Of a stretch of DNA of 64,000 nucleotides, positions 44,441-54,641 are shown piece by piece. The notes beneath the pieces are model-generated. The model was not told where the DNA came from and ran no database searches. It was given only the letters and a program-made list of their open reading frames with translations. Made by a program: the position numbers and the translations under genes. How positions within the stretch are numbered: the first letter of the stretch is position 1; each line of letters starts with the position of its first letter. This stretch comes from Strongyloides papillosus (Eukaryota > Nematoda > Chromadorea > Rhabditida > Strongyloididae), in the NCBI GenBank assembly GCA_005656395.1, contig SRSI01000004.1, positions 1,178,001 through 1,242,000 on the forward strand. The letters run 5' to 3'.

Positions 44441-45726
44441 TTAATTTGTTCAATTGAAAATGTCGCTTTTTACATCATCAAATTTTAAATGATAACTTTC
44501 TTATATATTCACGTATCGCTACAAGATATATACCATTTTGTAGAGCAAATCGAGAACTATTATTGTCATTTTTGTGCACTTTGTTCGCAATTATTAAAAA
44601 GTTGCTATTACTCTAAAAAGAAGTTACGTTAAAAATGGATTTTCGAACAATTTACTTCTACGAGTTCAAACTTGGCCAAGCAGCAACCAAAACTTCAAAG
44701 AAAATGAATAAAACATTTTGTCAAAGATTCACTAACAAACGAACCATACAATGTTGGTTCTAGAAATTCCGCAATGGAGATATAAGTCTTCAAAGACAAG
44801 AGGGTTTTCATGGAATAAATGTTCTTGAGAACGAAAAAATAAAAAGAATGGTGGAACATAATCCAAGAATAACTGTTCGGAAGCTCACAGGGGGAATTGA
44901 ATGTCAGTGTTCGATATGTATCCAACACTTAAAACTTATAAATATGAAGAAAAAAACGGATTCTTACATACCACATGTGTATACTCCCGACCAATGTTCT
45001 AGGAGCATGTAAACTTGTTATTCTTTGATTCATAGAAGCAAAAATGACCTATTTTTAAAAAGAATTATAACGTGTGATGAAAAATGGATCATGTTTGACA
45101 ATTGTAAGAGGTCATTGCAATGGGTGGGCAAAAATGAGAGCTCTAAAAACTTCCCGAAACTCAGGCATTCAAATAAGAAGGTAATCCTAATTATTTGGTG
45201 AAATTGTGATGGAATCATCGATCATAAGTATCTAAATTTTATAGAAACTATGACTGCAGACATATACTGTAAGGAAGAAGAAGAAAGACATAAGAAATTA
45301 TCTGTTCTGAAGCCTGCAATTGGTCAACAAAAGAGATCCAATATTTACTCCATGATAATGCTGAACCTCACGTTTTAAAAACGACAGTTCAGAAGCTTAA
45401 AGAATTGAAATGTGAAACTCTGCCACATCCTTCTTATTGACCGGACTTGTCTCCAACAGATTATCATTTATTCAAGGAATTAGAGCTTCATTTGCGGCAG
45501 AAGAAATTCACCAAATCTGATGACCTAAAAAATAACGTCTTGGAGTTTTTGGATTCTAGAGACCGGAATTTTTTTTTTCAAATGGCATAAATAAACTTGT
45601 ATCGCGTTGGCAACAATGTGCTGATTCCAACGGTACTTATTTCAAATAAAAATATTAATTTTTGGCTAAGTTATAACATTTTAAAATTGACTGTCAAAAA
45701 GCGACATTTTCAATTGAACAACCTAA
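44441..45726 (+). mobile_element. Full-length decayed mariner, TTGTTCAATTGAAAATGTCG ends
   Basis: The inverted ends share TTGTTCAATTGAAAATGTCG then CTTTTT, bordered by TA (44439-44440, 45727-45728). Length is 1286 bp. The transposase gene is on the plus strand and broken. It belongs to a different mariner lineage from 39202-40466, judged by both ends and protein. Confidence 0.92.
44635..45650 (+). pseudogene. Decayed mariner transposase (second lineage)
   Basis: The ATG at 44635 gives MDFRTIYFYEFKLGQAATKT, a typical mariner N-terminus, with a stop where Trp/Arg-type residues are expected (ending TIQCWF*KFRNGD near 44762). Then follow NPRITVRKLTGGIE, the first catalytic block IITCDEKWIMFDN near 45070, a WWNCDGII-like block with TGA in place of Trp near 45200, the second Asp in HDNAEPHV near 45352, and PDLSPTDYHLFKELELHLRQ near 45450 with the third Asp intact but a stop just before it. 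Several frameshifts are present. All three catalytic Asp codons survive, but the gene cannot be translated. Confidence 0.85.
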
Positions 45727-45749
45727 TATAAATAAGTAAAATAATACTA

Positions 45750-46180
45750 TTCTCTCAATCATTGTTTCTCTTTAGTAAAATAATTAATATTGATGATAGT
45801 TCTAGCATGGCATTTGGTCGTTTACCAAATTATGATGCGAGTGAGACAAATGATGAAGACTCCGGTGACTACTATAGATGTCAAATGAAGTTAGGAGGAT
45901 TAACTGAAACAGAGGAGAAGATGGTATTTCTTAAGAAATTACAAATTCCAGAATAGATTAACTTAAAAACGAAAATAAAACTTATGGGTAAATCTTTTTA
46001 AGACGTAACTGAAAATGATTTGGTGAATCTGTTTACAAATATTTTTGGGTATTCAAGAAATAGTTATTTAGACATATTAGCACCACTAAAAGAATTACAA
46101 CCAAGAAGTAATGACATTGACGATTTAATGTTAATACAATTAGAAATCGCGTGTATAATAATAAAAAATAATACATAGAA
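45750..46180 (+). pseudogene. Unassigned coding remnant, about 130 residues
   Basis: One plus-strand frame with two stops (45954-45956 and near 46000) reads coherently: MAFGRLPNYDASETNDEDSG, YRCQMKLGGLTETEEKMVFL, then DVTENDLVNLFTNIFGYSRN and LAPLKELQPRSNDIDDLMLI. The composition is acidic and protein-like. No family is recognised. It begins just right of the mariner insertion and ends about 60-100 bp from a minus-strand remnant, so the arrangement is compact and convergent. Confidence 0.45.
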
Positions 46181-46229
46181 AACTAACTCGCTTATTTTAT
46201 TTATTACCTATATCAATAGAACAATCTAA

Positions 46230-46552
46230 TTTAGTATTTAAATTTTATATGAGGTCTAGAGTGTCTCTTTCCACTTTTGTTAATCTAGAGCAATTGACAA
46301 GAATCTCATTTCTACTATTCGCTTACGATCCTTACCCATGTTGCAATTGTATAAATCATCAAATCCAAAAGTCTCTTTCACATTACGCTTCGTTTCAAAA
46401 TTACTCAGAATCATCATATTTGTCATTTCATCTTTTAGTACTTCTGGATCAGAACTAAGCCTCATGGTTCGGATATTTTTGAAGTTGAAGCTTACTTTCA
46501 TTTTGCCTATAGGTTCTCTGGTTAGTATTCTCATGTAGAACTGGAATCCCAT
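46230..46552 (-). pseudogene. Unassigned minus-strand coding remnant
   Basis: The 90-residue frame at 46280-46552 starts MGFQFYMRILTREPIGKMKV and includes FKNIRTMRLSSDPEVLKDEM and NVKETFGFDDLYNCNMGKD. After the stop the same frame continues briefly (NKSGKRHTRPHIKFKY), suggesting a longer ancestral protein. The family is unknown. It is convergent with 45750-46180. Confidence 0.4.
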
Positions 46553-46559
46553 AGTATAA

Positions 46560-48728
46560 TGCCAATAATTAATGAAATTTTAATAAAATATTTAAAAATG
46601 TTGACAAAATATTGCTAAAGAAGCTATCGTCACGTAGGCAAACGTGAAAGTCTCAAAAACGTTGTTTTGTTGAAAATTTTTTTAAATTTGTTAGCTAAAA
46701 GCAAGTTTGGCTTATCTATTGATGATGGCATAGTAATAAATTAGTTAATATAATTTATTAAAAAGCTAGTTATGAAGGGAGACTACAATATATATAATTT
46801 TCTATACATTTAAAATATGAATAACTAATATATATGCATATTATGAAACAAAATTAAAGAAATAGCTTTAAAATTTAAAAGATTATGAGGAGTACATAGC
46901 GTTAGTGAAAAATTAAAAATTATTAATAATGATTGAGATGGAAAAATCGATTACCACGGTTACCAAAATATAAAATAAAAATGAATTCTAAATAGGTGAA
47001 GTGTCTAAAATTGAAGAAAGAATTCGTTCCGGTTATTCCACTGCGCCTGATACCGCGAAGTAGTGTCTACTGTATATAAAAAGCTATTAATCAAAATTAA
47101 AAAAGCTTAGAATCTGATAGTGAAAAATATAACTAGGAAAAAAATGCCAATCAATTCTATCATGTTACGAAAAAAACGTTAATTTTGTGTAAGTACATGC
47201 AACCGCAAATTGAAACTGAAGAAAAAAAATCATTTACATCAGCTAATAAGTGATTTTATCAATTCAGAAAGAGGTTAAATTTAAAAAATATAAGATTTAC
47301 TGAAAAGTCTGCCTCTGTAGATTCACAAGCTACTGCGTTGTTCTATTTCAACTTAAATTATTAATGACAAAAAATAATAATTCAAATAAATATTAAAATG
47401 TTACGAAATGGCTTAATCATGGAAAAAAAATGCTACAAAGAGCATATATTCTTACATGAAAAGATTCATGTAAAAATGTAGGGTTATTTTGTTTAAAAAT
47501 TAAATAATAAAAAGTACTTCTCTGTTTATTTGTAATTTTAAAATAAATTTTTGTAGTTATTGTTTTAAGCTATAGTGATGATAATTATAGTGGTTGATAA
47601 CATATATAATTGTTATTTATTTAAACATAACTATAATCTTTGACCCGGTTTTTTAACTTTTGTTATTTTCCAAAATTATAATTGATTATTAATTATACTA
47701 TGTATATTAAAAATATATTAAATATTTTAAAAATTATTGTTTTTATGTAATTTTTAACACAAACTGAAAATAAAGTAAATCGTTATAAATTTTATAGTTG
47801 ATTATGCACTGTCTAAATAATTTTGTATTTTTCTATAGGCAAATTAGTATTAAACCTACACAACTTCTAGGAAGAAAGATTCACACTACAAATAATCGTA
47901 GACATTTTAATTTTATATTCTTGTATTGTTATATCTTTGTAAGAGACACTCTAATTATATTTTATTTAATAAAATTATTACTTTATAAACTTTGGATTTT
48001 GATATAGAATGTCTAAAAGCAAATTTTAAATTCTACTTTAAAAAGATACTAATTTTATAAAGGAATGACATAATTGAGCTATTAAAATAAAACTAGTACT
48101 GTTTTTATGGATATAAAAATATGCATTTTTTAAAAGATAATTTTACTTAATTAAATGAACTATGTTTTTTCTCCAAAAATTACTTCTTCAGTTTTAAAAA
48201 AAGCAGCTAATATTTAAAATAATTATGATCTGTTGTTTATACTTTTTTTTGTAAAATTAAAGAAAAAAAATATTTAAAAACATTTTTATATAACACGTTT
48301 ATATATATATTAAATTATCACATTAGTTCCACTGTTGTTTTCAATGTCATTTTGTATCAGCAAAAAATATGATTAAAAGTAATGAAAAAATAAATTAACA
48401 AAATATTAAACAGTATTTCCTCTAACTGATATTATCTACATGATCACACATTCCCATGACTTTTTTCCCAGCAGTCCGACGCTAATATGCTTAGGCACAA
48501 AATGCGAGAAAATATGCTTTCTTTAAATTGTAGCCTCGCAATGGCCACCAATTGGAGGAAAGCAGCAATGAAATATTTAGCTATATGTCAAAACCCTCGT
48601 TTTTTGCAAGAAGCCTGAGGAACTAAAGATTGCTTGGCCATTTGCCAAATCCTGATAAGAAAGCCTTTGAAATACCGGAAAAATATATTGATTTTTTTAT
48701 AACACTGGTTCCAAAAATAGAAATCATA
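46560..48728. other. A+T-rich DNA, less A+T-rich block at the right
   Basis: No gene supported to about 48400. From about 48430 to 48720 the composition is more mixed (for example AGCAGTCCGACGCTAATATG) and may be the upstream part of the MULE relic seen right of the Tigger element, but no motif confirms this. Confidence 0.35.
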
Positions 48729-48730
48729 TA

Positions 48731-50862
48731 CAGTAGAACTTCTCTTTATACTTTTCAAGGGACCACAAAAAAATGATGTAAATCGCGGAAAAGTGTAAAC
48801 GGAGGAAAAATCCTTCTGCACATGTAATAAAATACTGAAAATTTACAATCCACTTTTATAAAATATTTAAATATTAGTATATATTACATAAAAATACAAA
48901 AATTCTACTGTTTTTAAAAAAAGTCTAATATGGATGACTGTTTTACCTTCTTCTGGTGGATTCTTTCAACTTGCTTTTCAAGTTCATACACATGGTAAAA
49001 ACTATTAACATCACCATCTGCTGTAGAAATATATTTTTTTATAGTGTTTTTTGCAGAAACCACTTCTGCACAAGTGACACACTACTATCATCATCAAAAT
49101 CACTATCACTGTCCCTTTCTTCCTGAACTGAATTGATCAAACTTTCCACCGACACTGTTTGCACAGTTGCGAGTTCAACGTCAAAATGGAGGAAGTCTTT
49201 AACTTCATAATCTATTTTCAATTTCTCCCATGCAGAAATAAGATCACTATCTTCTTCAATTACTTCTTCCTCATGGGTTTGGAAAAAGCCAGCTTTTCTG
49301 AAGCTGTTGCTAATGGTGGATTGACTCACATCCTTCCATGCCTTTGCAATATAATGCAGTGCATTCAGGATAGATATTTTGTATGTCATTGTGTCTTTCC
49401 CTGACTCAATAAAATCGAATAATCTCTGCACAACATTTTTTCTGTAGGAAATCTTGAAAGCATGGATTATTCCTAAGTCCAGTGGCTGTAACCTGCTTGT
49501 GCAGTTTGCTGGCAAGAATTCAATTCTATTATTTTTTAAGTTGATTTTTTTTAGATGTGCAGAGCACTGATCAACAAATAAAAGAATTCTTCTGTTCTGC
49601 GCTCCCATCTTCGCATCAAGAGCATACATTTGTTTCTCAAGAAAGTCGGAAGTCATCAAAGCTTTTTTATTTTCCTCGTATTTTGGGGGCAATGTTTTCA
49701 CATTCTTGAAGCATCGAGGTTTTTTGGACTTTCCTATAACAAATGGTCAAAGCTTTTCAGACCCGTCAGCATCCGCACCTAACATTACAGTAAGCCTAAG
49801 TTTACTGTTTTTGCCTCCATGACAATTCTCGCCTTTAAACGTGAAGGTTTTGTTCGGAAGAACACAAAAAAATAGTCCAGTTTCATCTATGTTAAAAATG
49901 TCCCTGGGTGAATACTCCTTCACGTGGGTCCTTCAGTTTTCCCTCTTGCCATTCTCGAACACTTTCTTCTAGCACAGCATTTCCTTCTCCATACACAACC
50001 TTAGAAAACAATATTGTAACGCTTTTTGAATCGATCAAGCCAACCATTAGACGCGAAAAGTTCTCAATGGAAAGCTTATCCGCCACGTTCAGAGCTTTTT
50101 CACGTAACAACACGCTACTCACGGAGATGTTCGAAGCACGTACCGTCTTGAACCAGTTCTTCATAATTTCCTCCAGCTCTACATACTTCGAATAGCTTGC
50201 ATACTTCCTCTTCTTACAAAAATGTCCACTTTCATTTACATTTTTAATAATTGAGTCCTTGTTTCTTACTATCGTGTTAAGAGTGGATACCGATATCTCC
50301 AACTTTTTAGCTAGCGCAACACATAATCCTTTAAGGGCTTCTGCTTCCTCTAAAATTTTAGATTTTTCTTGAATAGACAGACTCATTCTCTTTCTTTTTA
50401 AATCCATGACAGGGCAAAATAAACACTATTAACAATAAAGCTTTTTTAAAAGCACAAAACTACGATATCCAACACGTTACTATACTCGCTTCAATACTCG
50501 TCCCGACGCTATAGCGAGGAGCACATTACATTACAACTGTACTAGAGTGAATGAACGAGCGAAAAGAGATCACTTTCCACCATGAATGAACTTCGAGCAA
50601 GACCGGAATTCGTAGCTGACGAGATAAATCTCGTTCAAGAGAGAACATTGCGAGAGAAAGCAAAAATATCATGAAAAAAATGGCGTTTACAGATCCGTGT
50701 CGGCTTCAAAAAGTGTAAACGGCGAGAAAACTTTAATTTCCAAAGTGGAAAAGCGGAGATAATTTAACATTGTGAACATAAGAAAATTGAAGGGACCGGA
50801 AAAAATCGGTGTAAACTGCGGGAAAACGTAAAATCCGGATACGTAAAAGCGAGGTTGTACTG
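48731..50862 (-). mobile_element. Tigger/pogo-type DNA transposon
   Basis: The ends are CAGTAGAACTTCTCTTTATA and, inverted, CAGTACAACCTCGCTTTTAC, bordered by TA (48729-48730, 50863-50864). This is the known pogo/Tigger pattern of CAGT..AACCTC ends and TA target. Length is 2132 bp. Short internal repeats of a GTGTAAACGG-type motif occur near both ends (about 48795 and about 50715). A two-part transposase gene lies on the minus strand. It interrupts a MULE relic that resumes at about 50870. Confidence 0.92.
49039..50407 (-). pseudogene. Tigger/pogo transposase, one frameshift and one stop
   Basis: The N-terminus starts MDLKRKRMSLSIQEKSKILE with a psq-like helix-turn-helix, then a CENP-B-type second DNA-binding helix set (YVELEEIMKNWFKTVRASNI). 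A frameshift near 49925 is followed in the new frame by the first catalytic block DIFNIDETGLFFCVLPNKTF. A TGA near 49746 interrupts the Asp-rich core just before PFVIGKSKKPRCFKN. The frame 49039-49701 then holds ILLFVDQCSAHLKK with the second Asp and LPANCTSRLQPLDLGIIHAF with the third, followed by an acidic tail. DDD residues are present, so the copy is only lightly damaged. It would have catalysed cut-and-paste transposition at the CAGT ends. Confidence 0.9.
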
Positions 50863-50865
50863 TAT

Positions 50866-51248
50866 TAGCATTAACAAATAGAAACTTACTTCTTCAGTTC
50901 AGCCATTTGACAATATTTGGGGATGTTACTTTTTATAAATCTACAACTATATTTTACCAATTATATATTTACCATGTTAAAGTAAGTTATTCATACCCAC
51001 CATACATTTATTTCTTATTACCTAAAAAAAGACGAAAGAACATATTCGGATATGTTCAATATATTCCAGAAGCTCATTTCGAATATGGATCCTGTAAAGA
51101 TTTTGTTACATTTTGAGAAAGCTACAATGAATGCAGCTAGACGTGCATTTGAAAATGCGGATATGGAGAAGTGCTGTTTCCATCTTTCGTAGAGGTTAAT
51201 ACGAAAAATACATCCCATTGATTTTAAAAGTGTAATTGAATCCTAGAT
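50866..51248 (+). pseudogene. MULE transposase fragment interrupted by Tigger
   Basis: Right of the Tigger element the plus frame reads NRNLLLQFSHLTIFGDVTFY, then FYQLYIYHVKVSYSYPPYIY and FLLPKKRRKNIF. This is the MULE core around the first catalytic Asp (family DGTF, here DVTF), normally followed by QLY.IH. After a frameshift, ILLHFEKATMNAARRAFENA and DMEKCCFHLS match the second catalytic block and the C..FH motif, with a stop where Gln is expected. It is clearly a dead fragment. The left portion probably lies beyond the Tigger element but is not identified. Confidence 0.72.
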
Positions 51249-54200
51249 TTTAATAAAATTGATGTTCAAGTTACTTTTATTAGTAGCCTTTGTCCCTTTG
51301 GAAAATGTGCGGATAAATTTAATTTTACTTTCAACAACAATTTCTAATGAAAACACGTATAATAATATACTCGCATAAGAAAAATTTTGGCTAAATATCG
51401 GAATGAGGGTGACCATTGTTGAACTGTTATTTATTACAGTTTTTTTATAATAAAGGGTATTTCTAAATATAAATGGCAATAAATAAACATATCTTTGTAG
51501 CTTGACCATCGGATTCACCAACATGTGAAATCTAATTTCACCGCGACCAACACTCTAATTAAATTAAGTTCGACAATGGTCGTCCTTATTCCGAATCATC
51601 TCTACACAAACAAGTGAAATAAACAATTTCTGAATTTATGATAAAAATCTTTATTGATATATTAGATTTTTCAACAGAATTCCAATTTTTCCTGGAGTAA
51701 TAGTTTTGCATACTTGTTTTTTACCGAGATTAATTACTCATACTTCTTTTCAACTAATATTATGCGAACAGCAGGAAGAAATGCACAATTCTTTCTAAAA
51801 GTCTAGAATAACTTCGATTATGTACAGAAGAATCTTCTGAGACTACTAATTGTTGCGAAACATTCCATAACACAGTAAATTCGATCTTTCATTGTAGCCA
51901 TTCGAATATCTGGCTCTTTGTAGATAGTTTGAAAAATGATTTGGCATATAATGGATTAACGTTGGTTAATTCTCGGTCAAAAGACACGAAGTTAAAAAAA
52001 AGAAAATATGTTTAGTTGTATGCAACAGTGATTTCAACTATAAAAAAGGACAGAGACCTTAAAGCAAATTGGCTTAATTAAGAAGACTTGCCAAATTGCA
52101 ATAATTATACTTTCTAAAAAAATAAACTTACTAGTTTTAAAATATTTTTATATATTGCAAATTTTGAAATTTATTTTTTATATTAGCATCAAGTTTTAAT
52201 AAAACGTAAATAAAATTTATATTTTGTTATTTTAGTCTAATAATTTTATAGTATTTGTTTGAAAATTTCCATTGCACAGATTTTCATTGAGGAATTTGCT
52301 GTTAAAGTAATTTTCTTAGAACTAATACTTTTGTGGCATAAAACTAAATTATCGAAACATCCACTATTTGAACTTTTTACTCAATAAGAAATAGAGTAAT
52401 GCTAACTGTAAAACCTATATAATTAGTAGTTAATCTAAGTAATATATTTTTATTTAGATTACTTTTTTATTTTTAATGATTTTCATGACGCTTAGTAAAA
52501 AGTTTACAGATATCATTGACATAATTACCTTTTACTGCACTGAGAAAAATATATTGTACGGATGTTTGCGGTTGTATAATTTTTGCGGTTCATAATCAGA
52601 AATAATAAACCGCAAATGTTTGCGGTTTCTAGCTGCAAAATTTTTCTAAGTGAGTATAACTTAGAATAATAATTTGATTTTTATGTCTTTTTAATACTTT
52701 CAGAATATTTGATTGAAATAAAAAATTTATTTATGTTTGTAAAAGTTATTTATTAATGTTAATTTCTTAAAAATACCAAGGTCTTTATACCTATAATTTA
52801 TTATTTTACCAAACAAAATTTCTACATATTATTTATTAAATTTTAAAAATGTTTTTGAATTTTGTACATTGTTGTAAAAAAGATTTTTATCATTGTTAAT
52901 GACAAAAAATACACACGTTATTTTAATAATGACTGTCAATATTGCTCGTGACGTATAGAGTTTTTTTGCATTTTGAAATTTTTGTCACTATTAGGTTTTG
53001 TGTGTTCATTATTTTCTTCTATTAATTGTTTGTTTTAAAATATATTTTATTAATGAATCATGTAAATTTCACCATTTTTTTATTTGGTGTTTGTAATGGA
53101 GATCGGGTTCTATTAATTTCATCATTCTCGATCTAATGCTTTCTACCAGTTAACATCTTTAATTGAATACCTTTATTTTCAATTCTAAAATTATAATAAA
53201 AGATACAATAAAATTTTATAACAAGTTGAATTATAGATTTAGTAAATTACTTAATAGAAAGGTGTTGGTAAATATAATAGTTAAATAGATTTGTTAGATG
53301 TTCTTTATATATTATAGAATTCGATAACACTAACGTCTACATCTAGCATTTTCTTTTACTAGTATTTTATTTTTATTTGCGCTAACGAATAAAGTGGTTC
53401 TTCTTTTATTAATTTTTTTTCAAGTATCATTCGTCGTTTGATAATAGGCAAATTCCTAGCGATAAATGATTTTGCAGTTTCAATTTAATATGCTAATTCA
53501 ATTAAGAATTTGATTTTTTTATATTATATTGTTGTTATTTTGACATAAAAATAAATGTTTAGTTAAGTTTTTTCCTGTATTTTATCTTTATTTTGAAGAA
53601 CTAAAAGAATAAACTAAGTTGGCAATAAAGTCGCAAGAAACAGTTTACAATTGTTACTGAAACTGAGAAAAATAAATAAAGTTTTGAAAATCAAATAAAA
53701 CGAAGATATATATAATTTTTCAAATAACTATGAATTAGAGTATTCTGATATAAGAAAGAATATAAAATCAATGTTACATTGTGCATGTTTTGCGTTTTTA
53801 AAAATATTTAAAGTACTTTTTCGTTAGCTCTTATACAACATAAAATGACCGAAAACAAATTACTATGATATAACATTATTATCAGTATATGAAATACACT
53901 TTCTATGGATATTTAAAAAATTAACAGTGTTCTTCTTATCAGCGATAAAATATAAGATTTTTTTATTTATTATCATCTTAACAGTAAAAATATATTTAAT
54001 TAGTTATTATTAAAGAAATGGTTACATTAAATGATTTTAACATATATGATTAAAAAAACTAACGAAAAAGTGTCAATATTATCGGCAATCGACGCATTAT
54101 ACCAACTACTTATAAAAATTTACATAACATATAATTTTAAATATAAATAATTAATATATATATCGTTAAAATTGTAAAATAATTGTCTTTTTACTATATA

Positions 54201-54633
54201 ACAAAGTTATAAGTTTATTTTCAATATGACCACGAGCCAAAAGCTGATGGCTGACAGATATAATTCTAAGATGTCTTATATCGTAATATTTATAAAAACT
54301 AGTATTGGAGGTAAAAAAATTATGAAAGCTTAAATAGTGTAACATTTTCAGAGAAATGCCGCAAAACAGCTTTGTTAATAAAGCAAAAAGATTTAAATCT
54401 TCTGAAAAATAGGCGATATATTTAAGACTTTACACTGATGACTATTTATTTTTGCTGACAGAAGAATTACTGGTGTTATCGAAATAAGTTTTGCATAAAA
54501 CACACGGTATCTAAAACCTTCCACTAACTTTTTTGATTTTTCATGTAAAAATATTGTACTATGATCATTAACATATACTAAATTTGTAGAAAGTTATCAT
54601 ATATTAAAGTTTTTTTAAAAATTTTCTACTTTT
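51249..54633. other. A+T-rich DNA with one small MITE
   Basis: Apart from the MITE at 52538-52652 no feature is supported. The minus frame at 51243-51524 reads as A+T-driven sequence and lacks recognisable motifs. Confidence 0.45.
52538..52652. mobile_element. 115-bp MITE with CACTKAGAAAAAT ends
   Basis: The left end CACTGAGAAAAATATATTG and inverted right end CACTTAGAAAAATTTTGCA form terminal repeats. Three TTTGCGGTT-type units (one inverted as AACCGCAAA) lie inside and can pair as a hairpin. No coding capacity. The target duplication is unclear. Confidence 0.6.
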
Positions 54634-54641
54634 TTATCCAG

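Noticed and set aside
49159..49404. Plus-strand frames opposite the Tigger transposase
   Set aside because: They are antisense shadows of the recognisable minus-strand transposase.
51243..51524. 93-residue minus-strand frame
   Set aside because: Its left edge touches the MULE fragment on the other strand, and its Ile/Phe/Asn/Ser-rich composition is what A+T-rich DNA gives by chance.
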